Shown here one piece after another: positions 40,564 to 49,523 of a stretch of 64,000 nt of DNA. The notes under the pieces were generated by a model. It was not told the origin of the DNA and made no database searches. It saw only the letters and a program-made list of their open reading frames with translations. Made by a program: the position numbers and the translations under genes. Location of the stretch: NCBI RefSeq assembly GCF_900104385.1, contig NZ_FNJA01000002.1, positions 806,001 to 870,000 of the forward strand, in the 5' to 3' direction. Position 1 is the stretch's first letter. The number at the start of each line of letters is the position of its first letter. This stretch comes from Rhodoferax sp. OV413 (GTDB lineage: Bacteria; Pseudomonadota; Gammaproteobacteria; Burkholderiales; Burkholderiaceae_C).

Positions 40564-41660
40564 CGGCCCCTCGCGCAATGGAGGCCGCTGCGGCGGGTCT
40601 CGGCAGTATGGGCACGTATGCCGCGCCAGCTGCGGTGGCGACGGCGTTTGCCTCCCAGGTGATCCACTGGCAGCAAAGCCATGGGCGCAACAGCCTGCCC
40701 TGGCAGAACACCCAAGACCCGTACAAGGTCTGGCTGTCCGAAATCATGCTGCAGCAGACCCAGGTGAGCTCGGTGCTCGAGTACTTTCCGCGCTTTCTGG
40801 CGCGCTTCCCCGATGTGGCCAGCCTGGCCGCCGCCAGCCTGGACGATGTGCTGGCGCTGTGGAGTGGCCTGGGCTATTACAGCCGGGCCCGCAACCTGTA
40901 CCGCTGCGCCCAGCAGGTGGTGGAGGTGCATGGCGGCAAGTTCCCGCCCACCGCCGAGCTGCTGCAGACCCTGCCCGGCATAGGCCGGTCTACCGCGGCC
41001 GCGATTGCCTCGTTCTGTTTTGGTGAGCGGGCGGCGATTCTGGATGCGAATGTGAAACGTGTGCTGACCCGGGTGCTGGGCTTCGATGCCGACCTGGCCG
41101 TCGCCGCCAACGAGCGCGCGCTGTGGGACCAGGCCACAGCCTTGCTACCGCTGCAGGCCGGCCTGCAGACCATGCCGCGCTACACCCAGGGCCTGATGGA
41201 CCTGGGCGCCACCGTCTGCGCGCCGCGCCAGCCGACCTGTTTGCTGTGCCCGGTGCAGCCTGTGTGCACCGCCCAGCGCCAGGGCACGCCGGAGAAATAC
41301 CCGGTCAAGACCCGTAAGCTCAAGCGCAGCACCGAATCTTGGTGGCTGCTGTGGGCGCAGGATGCGGCCGGCCGGGTCTGGCTGCAGCGCCGGCCGGATG
41401 CGGGCGTCTGGGCCGGTCTGTACTGCCTGCCGGTGTTCGACAGCCGCGAGGCGCTGGCCGCCACGGTGGGTGCTGCAGAGCTGGACGATCTGCCGGTGTT
41501 CCTGCATGTGCTGACCCACAAGGACTTGTACCTGCATCCGGTGCAGATCCAGCTGGCGCCCGGCGTGCGGCCGGGGCCTAACGGTGACTGGGTTGAGGCC
41601 GCGCGTTGGCCGGAGATGGGTTTACCCGCACCGATCCGCAAACTGCTGGCCGCTGTCTAG
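40560..41660 (+). CDS. mutY: A/G-specific adenine glycosylase
   Basis: 366 residues; removes adenine mispaired with 8-oxoguanine. The catalytic Glu lies in WLSEIMLQQTQV, the helix-hairpin-helix is LPGIGRSTAAAIASF with catalytic Asp in DANVKRVLTR, and the [4Fe-4S] ligands are in CAPRQPTCLLCPVQPVC. The C-terminal NUDIX-like 8-oxoG recognition domain covers about 235-366. ATG 40560 overlaps the GTPase stop; a second ATG at 40578 is possible. Together with mutM this completes the GO repair system. Confidence 0.95.
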   Translation: MTAPRAMEAAAAGLGSMGTYAAPAAVATAFASQVIHWQQSHGRNSLPWQNTQDPYKVWLSEIMLQQTQVSSVLEYFPRFLARFPDVASLAAASLDDVLALWSGLGYYSRARNLYRCAQQVVEVHGGKFPPTAELLQTLPGIGRSTAAAIASFCFGERAAILDANVKRVLTRVLGFDADLAVAANERALWDQATALLPLQAGLQTMPRYTQGLMDLGATVCAPRQPTCLLCPVQPVCTAQRQGTPEKYPVKTRKLKRSTESWWLLWAQDAAGRVWLQRRPDAGVWAGLYCLPVFDSREALAATVGAAELDDLPVFLHVLTHKDLYLHPVQIQLAPGVRPGPNGDWVEAARWPEMGLPAPIRKLLAAV

Positions 41661-41727
41661 TTGCTATTGAATTGGTAGCTGCTGGCGCAGGTGGTATCTG
41701 CGCTACAGGCCTAAAAAGCTTAAAAAA
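41661..41727 (+). repeat. Intergenic palindromic repeat, copy 10
   Basis: TTGCTATTGAATTGGTAGC, CTGCTGGCGCAGG, TATCTGCGCTACAGGCC, then a TAAAAAGCTTAAAAAA tail. It starts at the base after the mutY stop. Its tail supplies the TAA stop of the convergent rapZ (41720-41722). Confidence 0.82.
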
Positions 41728-42622
41728 CCGTGGCGCCACCTGATGGCGCTTCAAAGCCACTGCGCGCGTCCAACTCGCGGTGCCGCTTCAGCGTGACCCA
41801 GCGCTTGCTGAAGGCCGCGGCCAACTGCTCCACCAGATACACCGAGCGGTGCTGGCCGCCGGTGCAGCCTATGGCCACCGTTACATAGCTGCGGTGGTCG
41901 CGCGCCAGCAGGTCCAGCCAGTGGCTCAGGAACTGGTCGATGTGGCTGAACATCTGCGCCACGTCGCGGCTCTGGCGCAGGAACGCAGCCACCGGCTCGT
42001 CGCGGCCGGTCAGCGCGCGCAAGTCGGGCTCGTAGTGCGGGTTGGGCAGCATGCGCACGTCGAACACATAGTCGGCGTCCACCGGAATGCCGCGCTTGAA
42101 GGCGAAGGATTCGAACACCAGGGTCAGCTGCGCCTCGGGCGCGGCCACCAGCGACTTGATATAGCCCTGCAGCTGCGACGAGCGGATGATGCTGGTGTCG
42201 ATCACATGGGCTTGTTCGCGCAGGTCGGCCAGCAGCTCGCGCTCCAGCTCGATGGCCTCCACCAGCGCATGCTGCTGGTCGGTCAGCTCGGAGCGCGACA
42301 GCGGGTGCTTGCGCCGGGTTTCGGAATAGCGCCGTACCAGGGTGTCGGTGGCAGCGTCCAGAAACAGCGACTTGATGTTGACGCCGTGCTTGCGCAGCGT
42401 CTCCAGCTGCTGCGGCACCAGCGGCAGCGAGGTGGCGCTGCGCACGTCCATGGCAATCGCCACCTTCTTGGCGTCGCGGGTCTGCTCCAGCTTGATGAAG
42501 CTCAGCAGCAGCTCGGGCGGCAGGTTGTCCACGCAGTAGTAGCCCGCGTCTTCCAGTGCATGCAAGGCCACCGATTTGCCCGAACCGGACATACCGGTGA
42601 TCAACACGATTTCAAGTTTCAT
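41720..42622 (-). CDS. rapZ: RNase adapter / nucleotide-binding protein RapZ
   Basis: 300 residues. N-terminal P-loop [16 protein letters not shown] (about 9-24), family segments [33 protein letters not shown] and [13 protein letters not shown]-terminal domain with [20 protein letters not shown], the metabolite/RNA-binding part that in E. coli senses glucosamine-6-P and directs RNase E to GlmZ. The last residues (SGGATVF) end inside the palindromic repeat. Overlaps recN by 4 bases. Confidence 0.94.
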   Translation of the reverse strand: MKLEIVLITGMSGSGKSVALHALEDAGYYCVDNLPPELLLSFIKLEQTRDAKKVAIAMDVRSATSLPLVPQQLETLRKHGVNIKSLFLDAATDTLVRRYSETRRKHPLSRSELTDQQHALVEAIELERELLADLREQAHVIDTSIIRSSQLQGYIKSLVAAPEAQLTLVFESFAFKRGIPVDADYVFDVRMLPNPHYEPDLRALTGRDEPVAAFLRQSRDVAQMFSHIDQFLSHWLDLLARDHRSYVTVAIGCTGGQHRSVYLVEQLAAAFSKRWVTLKRHRELDARSGFEAPSGGATVF

Positions 42623-44265
42623 AGTGCGCTGCCTAACATTTCTTTCGCATGGGCCAGGGTGGTGACGGAGAGCTTTTCGCCCCCGAGCATGCGCGCCACT
42701 TCGGCCACCCGCTGCTCGCCCAGCACCAAGCCCACGCTGCTGACCGTGCTTTTGCCATCGCGCTGCTTGGCCACCACCAGGTGGTGGTCGGCGCAGGCGG
42801 CGACCTGGGGCAGATGGGTGACGGCCAGTACCTGGCGGTCCCGGCCCAGCTGCTTCATCAGCCGGCCTACGGTCTCGGCCACGGCACCGCCGACGCCCGA
42901 GTCCACCTCGTCAAAAATCAGGGTTTGCGCCGTGCCCAGCTCGCTGGTGGTGACGGCAATCGCCAGCGCGATGCGCGACAGCTCGCCGCCCGACGCCACC
43001 TTGCCGACCGCGCGCGGCGTGCTGCCTGCGTGGCCGGCCACCAGGAACTGCACCTCTTCTAGGCCGCTGGCGCTGGGCTCGGTCTTTTGCAGGGCCACCT
43101 GGAACTGGCCACCCTGCATGCCCAGGCCTTGCATGGCCAGGGTGATGGCTTTGGCCAGTTTGGGGGCAGCCACAGCCCGGGCTTTGGACAGGGCCAGGGC
43201 CTCGGTGCGGTAGGCGCTTTCGGCCTTGCGCTCGGCGGCTTCCAGCGCCTGGCTGTCGGCGGCGGCGTCCAGCCGGGCCAGTTCGGCTTGCCAGCTGGCG
43301 AGCAGGGCTGGTAGCTCGGCCGGCGTGCGTTTGTAGCGCCGGGCCAGCGACACCCATTGCGACAGGCGTTCGTCCAGCTCGGCCAGGCGCTGCGGGTCCA
43401 GCTCGGTCTTGCGCAAGGTGCTGTGCAGCGAATGCGCGGCGTCTTCGGCCTGCGCCAGGCTTGAAGCCAAAACCTCGGTCAGCGCAGCATATTCGGGCGC
43501 AATGTGCTCTTGATTTTGTAGCGATGCATGGGCCCGCACCAAACCGGCCAGTGCGCCGGACTCGTCGTTTTCGAGTGCATCTATGGCGGTCTGCACCGCG
43601 TCCAGCAGGGCCTGGGCGTTGGACAAGCGGGCGTGCTCGGCGTTCAGCTCGGGCCATTCGTCGGCGCCGGGGGCCAGCTTGCCGACTTCGCCGATCTGCC
43701 AGGCCAGGCGCTCTTGCTCCTGCTGCAGCGAGTCGCGGGCCGCGTGGGCATCGGCCAGGGTTTTCTGGGCGCTGCGCCAGTCGCTCCAGCGGGCGGCCAG
43801 GGCGCTGGTGGAGCAGCCCGCATAGGCGTCGAGCAGGCCGCGCACGGTGTCCGGCCGGGTCAGGCTTTGCCAGGCGTGCTGGCCGTGGATGTCGAGCAGC
43901 TGGTCGCCAATCTCGCGCAGCTGGGTGGCGGTGGCCGGGCTGCCGTTGATCCAGGAGCGGCTCTTGCCCTGGGCGTCGACGGTGCGGCGCAGCAGCAGGC
44001 TGTCGGCCACGTCGAAGCCGGCCTCTTCCAGCCAGGCAGCGGTGCCGGGCAGGCTGTCGAACTCGGCGCTGATGTCGGCCCGGGCCGCGCCTTCGCGCAC
44101 CGTACCGGCATCGGCGCGGCTGCCCAGCGCCAGTTGCACAGCGTCGACCAGGATGGACTTGCCGGCGCCGGTTTCGCCGGTCAGCACGCTGAAGCCGTTT
44201 TGCAGGTCCAGCTCCAGCTCGCGCACGATCACGAAGTCGCGCAGGGTGATGCGTTTCAGCGCCAT
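42619..44265 (-). CDS. recN: DNA repair protein RecN
   Basis: 548 residues, SMC-like: N-terminal Walker [20 protein letters not shown] (about 31-49), two long coiled-coil arms (about 160-370), signature [10 protein letters not shown] with preceding ASGGE, and Walker [14 protein letters not shown], then [13 protein letters not shown]. RecN holds DNA ends together during double-strand-break repair. nadK stops at the adjacent base upstream and rapZ overlaps downstream, so the three are one transcription unit. Confidence 0.95.
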   Translation of the reverse strand: MALKRITLRDFVIVRELELDLQNGFSVLTGETGAGKSILVDAVQLALGSRADAGTVREGAARADISAEFDSLPGTAAWLEEAGFDVADSLLLRRTVDAQGKSRSWINGSPATATQLREIGDQLLDIHGQHAWQSLTRPDTVRGLLDAYAGCSTSALAARWSDWRSAQKTLADAHAARDSLQQEQERLAWQIGEVGKLAPGADEWPELNAEHARLSNAQALLDAVQTAIDALENDESGALAGLVRAHASLQNQEHIAPEYAALTEVLASSLAQAEDAAHSLHSTLRKTELDPQRLAELDERLSQWVSLARRYKRTPAELPALLASWQAELARLDAAADSQALEAAERKAESAYRTEALALSKARAVAAPKLAKAITLAMQGLGMQGGQFQVALQKTEPSASGLEEVQFLVAGHAGSTPRAVGKVASGGELSRIALAIAVTTSELGTAQTLIFDEVDSGVGGAVAETVGRLMKQLGRDRQVLAVTHLPQVAACADHHLVVAKQRDGKSTVSSVGLVLGEQRVAEVARMLGGEKLSVTTLAHAKEMLGSAL

Positions 44266-45159
44266 TCAGGTTCCTTCGTTCCAGTGGAGTTTTTTGCGCA
44301 AGGTGTCAAAGTAGCTCCAGCCCTGGGGATGCAGGAAGCGTGCGCGGTGCTCGGAGCGGCGCACGATGATGCGGTCGCCGTGCTGCAGGGATGCCAGCGA
44401 CTGCATGTCGAAATTGGCGCTGGCGTCCCGGCCTGCTATGAGTTCTATAGCTACTTCCGCAGGATCTGCCAGCACGATAGGCCGATTTGTCAATGTATGC
44501 GGGGCAATCGGCACCATCACCCAGCCGGGAATGGACGGGTGCAGCAGCGGCCCGCCGGCGGACAGCGCATAGGCGGTGGAGCCGGTGGGCGTGGCGATGA
44601 TCAGGCCGTCGGCGCGCTGGTTCGACACCAGCTGGCCGTCCACCTCGACGCGCAGTTCCAGCATGCCGGAAGTGGAGCCGCGGTTCACCACCACATCGTT
44701 CATGGCCAGCGCGTCGAAAACGCATTCGCCGCCGCGCATCACCCGCGCATGCATCAGGCTGCGGTGGTCTTCCTCGTAGGTGCCTTGCAGCATGGGCAGC
44801 AGCGTGGCCTGGTAGTGGTTCAGCGGAATGTCGGTGATGAAGCCGAGCCGGCCCTGGTTGATGCCGATCAGCGCCACCCCGTGGCAGGCCAGCTGGCGGC
44901 CTATGCCGAGCATGGTGCCGTCGCCGCCGACCACTAGGCCCAGGTCGCAGCGGCGGCCAATCGCGTCCACATCCAGCGCCGGGTAGCCGGTGATGCCGGT
45001 ATTGGCCACGGTTTCCTGGTCCACGACCACTTCGCAGCCCAGGGTGGTTAAAAATTCGGCGATTTCCTGCAATATCTTGCGGGACGAGGCGTTGGCGACG
45101 CGGGTGCCCGGTGCAGCATATTTCCCGAAGAGCGCAACCTGGCGGAATTGTGATTTCAT
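44266..45159 (-). CDS. nadK: NAD kinase
   Basis: 297 residues; phosphorylates NAD to NADP. Motifs: [13 protein letters not shown] (about 72-84) with the catalytic Asp, [37 protein letters not shown], and C-terminal [15 protein letters not shown] 45159 ([14 protein letters not shown]). It is divergent from hrcA across 28 bases. Confidence 0.95.
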   Translation of the reverse strand: MKSQFRQVALFGKYAAPGTRVANASSRKILQEIAEFLTTLGCEVVVDQETVANTGITGYPALDVDAIGRRCDLGLVVGGDGTMLGIGRQLACHGVALIGINQGRLGFITDIPLNHYQATLLPMLQGTYEEDHRSLMHARVMRGGECVFDALAMNDVVVNRGSTSGMLELRVEVDGQLVSNQRADGLIIATPTGSTAYALSAGGPLLHPSIPGWVMVPIAPHTLTNRPIVLADPAEVAIELIAGRDASANFDMQSLASLQHGDRIIVRRSEHRARFLHPQGWSYFDTLRKKLHWNEGT

Positions 45160-45187
45160 TCACAAATTACATCACTAAAATAAGAAC

Positions 45188-46192
45188 ATGCTCGATGACC
45201 GTGCCAAGTTGTTAATGAAAGCGCTGGTCGAGCGATATATCGCCGACGGCCAGCCTATTGGCTCGCGCACTTTGTCCAAAGCCTCGGGCCTGGACCTGTC
45301 GCCCGCCACCATCCGCAACGTGATGTCCGACCTGGAGGACATGGGGCTGATCGTCAGCCCGCATACCTCGGCCGGGCGCATCCCCACGGCCCGCGGCTAC
45401 CGCTTGTTCGTCGACACCATGCTCACCGCCCAGCCCGGCCCGCTGGCGCCGCCCAAGCTGGTGGCTGAGCAGCCGCAAAAGGTCATCGTCAACGCCGCCA
45501 ATCTGCTGTCCAGCCTGTCGCAGTTCGTCGGCGTGGTGATGGCGCCGCGGCGCACCTCGGTGTTCCGGCACATCGAATTCTTGCGCCTATCGGAAAAGCG
45601 CTTTCTGGTCATCATCGTCTCGCCCGAAGGCGATGTGCAAAACCGGGTGATCTTCACCGAGGTCGACTACACCTCGTCCCAACTGGTCGAGGCCGCCAAC
45701 TATCTGAACGGCCACTACGCGGGCCTGTCGATCGAGCAAGTGCGCGAGCGGCTGAAGAACGAGGTCGAAACCCTGCGCGGCGAAATCGCCACCCTGATGC
45801 AGGCCGCGGTGAACGTAGGCTCCGAAGCCCTGGCGCGCGAGCAGGACGAGGTGGTGATCTCGGGCGAGCGCAATCTGCTGTCGGTCAGCGACTTCTCGGG
45901 CGACATGGGCCATCTGCGCCGCGCCTTCGACCTTTTCGAGCAAAAAACCCAGCTGATGCGCCTGCTGGACATTTCCAGCAAGGCCGAGGGCGTGCGCATC
46001 TACATCGGCGGCGAAAGCCAGGTCGTGCCGTTCGAAGAGCTGTCCATCGTTAGCGCCCCCTACGAGGTGGACGGCCAGGTGGTCGGCACCCTGGGCGTCA
46101 TCGGCCCGACCCGCATGCCCTATGAGCGCATGATCCAGATCGTGGACATCACGTCCAAGCTGGTAAGCAATGCGCTGAGCCACCAGAAATAA
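45188..46192 (+). CDS. hrcA: Heat-inducible transcription repressor HrcA
   Basis: 334 residues. N-terminal winged helix (about 1-75; [30 protein letters not shown], cited here as [17 protein letters not shown] and HTSAGRIPT), then the dimerisation/insert domains ending in [18 protein letters not shown]. HrcA represses groESL/dnaK operons through the CIRCE inverted repeat. No CIRCE element is visible upstream here, so this copy is probably not autoregulated. Pairing with nadK (divergent) is typical of betaproteobacteria. Confidence 0.95.
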   Translation: MLDDRAKLLMKALVERYIADGQPIGSRTLSKASGLDLSPATIRNVMSDLEDMGLIVSPHTSAGRIPTARGYRLFVDTMLTAQPGPLAPPKLVAEQPQKVIVNAANLLSSLSQFVGVVMAPRRTSVFRHIEFLRLSEKRFLVIIVSPEGDVQNRVIFTEVDYTSSQLVEAANYLNGHYAGLSIEQVRERLKNEVETLRGEIATLMQAAVNVGSEALAREQDEVVISGERNLLSVSDFSGDMGHLRRAFDLFEQKTQLMRLLDISSKAEGVRIYIGGESQVVPFEELSIVSAPYEVDGQVVGTLGVIGPTRMPYERMIQIVDITSKLVSNALSHQK

Positions 46193-46226
46193 GCCCCGCC
46201 ACGCACAGTAGAATGCTGGGTTGTGT

Positions 46227-46303
46227 GGGGCGTTAGCTCAGTTGGTTAGAGCAGAGGACTCATAATCCTTTGGTCGAGTGTTCAAGTCACTCACGCCCTA
46301 CCA
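46227..46303 (+). tRNA. tRNA-Met (CAT)
   Basis: 77 bases with encoded CCA. Acceptor GGGGCGT with ACGCCCT (the first pair is G1-U72), D-arm GCTCAGTTGGTTAGAGC, anticodon stem AGGAC/... with anticodon CAT at 46260-46262, T-arm GAGTG TTCAAGT CACTC. The body resembles elongator tRNA-Met of betaproteobacteria; a lysidine-modified tRNA-Ile2 also has CAT and is not fully excluded. It marks the left edge of the accessory region. Confidence 0.9.
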
Positions 46304-46386
46304 TTCATATTTTTGCGCCTCAGCGCCCGTTTTGGGTCCTGGGGCGTTTCTACAATTCGGATGGCCTTTCTACAAAAGCGGTGCTC

Positions 46387-47229
46387 ATGCAAGTCTTTAT
46401 CAGTTGGTCAGGTGAACACAGCAAGCAAGTTGCAGCAGCACTGCGTGATTGGCTGCCTATGGTGATCCAGGCAATAAAGCCGTGGTTTTCAACCGTTGAT
46501 ATTGAAAAGGGTGAGGCCTGGTTGACCTCAATCCAGGGCTCCTTGAGCGACTCCAAAGGGATGGGCATTTTTTGTCTATGCCCAGACAACTTAGCGGCCC
46601 CTTGGCTCGCCTTCGAAGCTGGGGCATTGTCTGCGCACGATAGAGGGCGTGTTGCGACGTTTCTGCACGACGTGGACGCTAGCGCTATAAAAGCCCCGCT
46701 TTCGCTTTTCCAGGCTACAAAATCGGCTGATAAGGAAGATGTTTTTAATCTTCTTAAGACCATTAACGCGCGACTTGAAGTGCCTCTTGAGGCAGGTTTG
46801 CTAACTCGGTCATTTGAGGCAAATTGGCAAGGTCTTCAACATGCATTGAATTCAATTCTTGTGCAACCCGGCGTAGCAAAGCGGACTGCGGTCGATCAAA
46901 ATGCAATGCTCAAAGAGATTCTGAATACAGTTCGTCGCCTGGAGCGAGACAGTGAAGTGCGAGACGTCGAAAGTGATCGAATCCTAAAAAGGTGGTCTCC
47001 TACTCGGGAGTATGACAGCCGCGACAAATCCCTCCAATCTTTGCTCAAAATCGCAAAAGCGAGGGGAGCTGATGAGGAAGTGATTCAGGCCTTACTGAGA
47101 GATCACGATCGAGCTCGTTTGTATGTAGAAAAGGATATTGTGGGAATTCAATCGCCCGCCGAAGCCTTTCCTTTCCCGGTGGAAGAATCTAGCGCAAGGG
47201 CTTCACGCGTTCGCCCAACCCCGCCCTGA
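46387..47229 (+). CDS. TIR-domain protein (putative defence NADase)
   Basis: 280 residues. Residues 1-150 form a bacterial TIR domain: VFISWSGEHSKQVAAALRDW, IEKGEAWLTSIQ, GIFCLCPDNLAAPWLAFEAG, where Glu77 in WLAFEAG is the expected NAD-cleaving residue. The remainder is helical (LERDSEVRDVESDRIL) without a domain I can name. TIR proteins of this size act in anti-phage or stress-triggered NAD depletion; the role here is inferred. ATG 46387 is preferred to an in-frame upstream start. The last 14 residues (from Ser-Ser-Ala-Arg to the stop) are antisense to an integrase tail, so the natural C-terminus may be lost. GC content is below the core level. Confidence 0.83.
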   Translation: MQVFISWSGEHSKQVAAALRDWLPMVIQAIKPWFSTVDIEKGEAWLTSIQGSLSDSKGMGIFCLCPDNLAAPWLAFEAGALSAHDRGRVATFLHDVDASAIKAPLSLFQATKSADKEDVFNLLKTINARLEVPLEAGLLTRSFEANWQGLQHALNSILVQPGVAKRTAVDQNAMLKEILNTVRRLERDSEVRDVESDRILKRWSPTREYDSRDKSLQSLLKIAKARGADEEVIQALLRDHDRARLYVEKDIVGIQSPAEAFPFPVEESSARASRVRPTPP

Positions 47230-47400
47230 TATAGCACTCGGTCATCCCCCGATTCTTGTGCGCCAGCAGTTTCTGCGAGTGAACTAGGTCGCCCGTATCC
47301 GTTGCCGCCTTGGCCCGGATATCCCGAAACTGAAAGCTCACCCCGGCCAGCGTGCGGGCCTTGTTAAAGCGTGAGCGCAGCGCATCCTCGGTGAGTGGCT
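47189..47400 (-). pseudogene. Tyrosine-recombinase 3'-end fragment, copy A
   Basis: About 70 codons: PLTEDALRSRFNKARTLAG, FQFRDIRAKAATDTGDLVH, QKLLAHKNRGMTECYI, GERVKPLR-stop. It contains the catalytic Arg of the RDIRAKA box and the terminal Tyr region, but everything before residue PLTED is missing. Upstream reading runs antisense into the lipoprotein gene. It ends at a TAG (47189-47191) and overlaps the TIR gene's last codons on the other strand. Confidence 0.85.
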
Positions 47401-47474
47401 TAATAGGTGGGTTTCTAGGACATGCAACTTTGTCTTCGTCCAGCAGCGTGGTAGTGGCCACCGTTCCTAAAAAA

Positions 47475-47978
47475 ATGACCTTCCCAAAAATGCAACAAAT
47501 CAGAAGCATACTTATTTCGCTCCCATCCTGGCGTATCAAACTGCTAACGCTCAGTTTTCTGGCCGCCTGCACCGGCTACGCAAATGCTGAGCGGTCGGAA
47601 GCATTAACTATCACCGGGCGAATCTCGGATTATTCTGTAGTGAACAAGCAAGAGCGTTCATTTAAACCGGAACTGATGTTCGGGGCATTCGGCGCCCTCA
47701 TCGGGCATGGGTTACGTGGAGGGCAACCCGATATAGCGCAGGACTATCGAATTTACGACATTGCAACTGAAGGTGGTTCCATTTTTCGGGTGGCTAGCAG
47801 GCAGGAGTTTGAAAGGACTTCTTGCGTTGAGGTGAAAACTTTAAAGCCTGATACTCTCAATAATTTTGCAGGACTTGGGGATGCAACAATGCGTGAAGTT
47901 GACACGTGTTCGGAGTTAAAGCCGATTCTTCCTATCTCCGCCGACGAAATAAAAGAAAAGCCCGGGCGTCCCAACTGA
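47475..47978 (+). CDS. Small putative lipoprotein
   Basis: 167 residues from ATG 47475 (MTFPKMQQIRS); ATG 47490 is an alternative. A signal with a basic n-region (SWRIK), hydrophobic core and lipobox LAAC (Cys about residue 32) is clear. The mature part has a Gly-rich stretch LMFGAFGALIGHGLRGG, two later Cys residues (SCVEV, TCSEL) and a Lys/Pro tail. I do not recognise the family. It lies between the two integrase fragments and is probably element cargo. Confidence 0.7.
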   Translation: MTFPKMQQIRSILISLPSWRIKLLTLSFLAACTGYANAERSEALTITGRISDYSVVNKQERSFKPELMFGAFGALIGHGLRGGQPDIAQDYRIYDIATEGGSIFRVASRQEFERTSCVEVKTLKPDTLNNFAGLGDATMREVDTCSELKPILPISADEIKEKPGRPN

Positions 47979-48086
47979 TAGCTTTGCAGGGTGCAGTTGC
48001 CTTTTGTGTCTACTATCTAGGCTGGACAAATTGAATGTCAGCGTGCTTGGTCGTTGACGGTCACTGCGTTCTTGATTTCAACCTGC

Positions 48087-48470
48087 TCAACGTAGAGGTT
48101 TCACTCTTTCCCCCATCCGGGTCTTAACGTAGTGCTCGGTCATCCCCCGATTTTTGTGCGCCAGCAACTTCTGCGAGTGCGCCAGGTCGCCTGTATCGGT
48201 TGCCGCCTTGGCTCGAATATCCCGAAACTGAAAACTTACCCCGGCCAGCGTGCGGGCCTTGTCGAAGCGTGAGCGCAGCGCATCCTTGGTGAGCGGCTGG
48301 CCGTTTGCGTTCTGGATCAGGTAGGCGCTGGTGGCCTCGTAGGGCCGGGCGTTGATCCTGGCGATGGTGGCCGCCAGCTCCCCGGTTATCTCAACATCAG
48401 CACATCAGCACATCAGCACATCGGCCGGGCGCTGGTCGGTGCGAACGGCTGGGCTCATCGCGCATGCTCT
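48087..48470 (-). pseudogene. Tyrosine-recombinase fragment, copy B, with internal deletion
   Basis: Reads TIARINARPYEATSAYLIQ, GQPLTKDALRSRFDKARTLAG, FQFRDIRAKAATDTGDLAH, TEHYVKTRMGERVKPLR-stop (48087). About 85 percent identical to copy A by eye and in the same orientation. Upstream, ITGELAA is joined through an 8-bp tandem repeat to a displaced piece (RTDQRPADVL) in another frame; an intact enzyme has some 20 further residues between these motifs. The gene is therefore deleted and frameshifted. Confidence 0.85.
48395..48422. repeat. 8-bp tandem repeat at deletion junction
   Basis: Three perfect units of CATCAGCA followed by CATC. The unit length is not a multiple of three, so each slippage step shifts the recombinase frame. 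Confidence 0.85.
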
Positions 48471-48562
48471 TTCACCGCTCGCGATAGCACCTTGTGCTGG
48501 AATATGACCGTTCCAAGCTATCTCGATCAATGTGAGAATTGGTTGCCTACAGTGTGTTGTAG

Positions 48563-49180
48563 TTGGTGGAGCATATATTGAAGAGCGCAAGACAGTCCTG
48601 GGAAGATGAGCATGCCGAATTTAAGAACAATGCTTCAGAACTCAAGCCAAGTGATGAGTGGAAATTTGGTTTCTACCAAATAGTTCCTGACGTCAGTTCT
48701 CCCAAAACAAAGCTGAAAGACAACAGTTTTATGGAGTTCCTCATTCCAGAGGAGCACCTTTCGCTCAAGCTCTTCTTCGACAACCTCCGAAACTATGGCA
48801 TATGTGCAGCGTTCGCCATCCTCGGTTTATGGGTCTGGTCCAACGCAGAGAGTTTGCTTGGAAATTGGAATGCCATATGGCTTATTCGATCAGCCGCTAT
48901 TGCGATCTGGATATTGGTTGGATGCTTGCTGCTCCTCAACTGTATCCAGACTTGGACGCTCACGCGAGAAATGTATTTCTCACTTCGAGCTATACGAATA
49001 TCAAAGACCTACATCTTCGGAGGTGACACGCGCTTCCATTTTGTGCTTGGCGTTATTTACATAGCCTTTTCTTGGCTTAGCGACGTCATCGTCTCAGTAG
49101 TTTTTCTGTTAGCCAGCGTCGCAGTAGTTGCGATGTCTGTTGGATTTGTGATGCATGCCGTTTTTATACGACATATGTAA
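48563..49180 (+). CDS. Hypothetical membrane protein
   Basis: 205 residues or slightly fewer; start uncertain (TTG 48563, GTG 48566 or TTG 48578). A soluble charged N-terminus (WEDEHAEFKNNA) is followed by four hydrophobic segments at about 77-95, 104-127, 155-175 and 177-200. No recognisable family. GC content is lower than the core genes; neighbours are integrase debris and a HEPN-like gene, so it is probably a mobile accessory gene. Confidence 0.6.
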   Translation: MVEHILKSARQSWEDEHAEFKNNASELKPSDEWKFGFYQIVPDVSSPKTKLKDNSFMEFLIPEEHLSLKLFFDNLRNYGICAAFAILGLWVWSNAESLLGNWNAIWLIRSAAIAIWILVGCLLLLNCIQTWTLTREMYFSLRAIRISKTYIFGGDTRFHFVLGVIYIAFSWLSDVIVSVVFLLASVAVVAMSVGFVMHAVFIRHM

Positions 49181-49299
49181 GTCGTGATGAGAGCTACTGG
49201 TTAAGGCCAAGTACCTAGACCTGCGCCAGGCAGCGCGGTGCGACCTGGGGCGGCAGTCCTCGGGCCATTAGCAAGGAGGACGCACTAGAGCTTGTAGCG

Positions 49300-49452
49300 A
49301 TGAAGGATACCGGCTTGTTCGGCCCGAAGCTCCTAGCGGAGATATTCGATATATCGATTTCTACGGTGTGGTACACCTACTGGACCCATCGCAAGCCGGA
49401 TGCAAAGAAGCTGCGCCATCGCGGGTGCCCAGTTATAGGGCATTTCATGTGA
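49300..49452 (+). CDS. Short HTH-like ORF, probably a remnant
   Basis: 50 codons. GPKLLAEIFDISISTVWYTY looks like a homeodomain-type helix-turn-helix of a recombinase or regulator. A Shine-Dalgarno AAGGAGG occurs at 49273-49279, but 20 bases from the ATG; the frame extends upstream without a better start. Likely a fragment of a larger lost gene; functional only with low probability. Confidence 0.35.
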   Translation: MKDTGLFGPKLLAEIFDISISTVWYTYWTHRKPDAKKLRHRGCPVIGHFM

Positions 49453-49523
49453 ACTCTGAGGCGTTATATCAATTTCAGCAGAATTGACGTTAGCATGAGG
49501 CATTCCATAGCTAGGGCGCTCTT

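Noticed and set aside
43505-43535. Repeat-like half-dyad in recN (TGCTCTTGATTTTGTAGC)
   Set aside because: Only the left dyad is present, within a normal coiled-coil coding stretch.
44433-44490. Sequence in nadK resembling the palindromic repeat (TGCTATGAGTTCTATAGC, then CGCAGG and AGGCC)
   Set aside because: The NadK protein shows no extra residues there compared with family members I remember, so no insertion can be claimed; resemblance may be chance or gene-conversion.
45160-45187. Expected CIRCE operator upstream of hrcA
   Set aside because: No TTAGCACTC-N9-GAGTGCTAA-like sequence is present in the short nadK-hrcA gap.
48395-48422. Possible CRISPR-like array
   Set aside because: Units are 8 bp and contiguous, with no spacers; a microsatellite. 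No CRISPR array is seen anywhere in the window, and no intact insertion sequence or transposase either.
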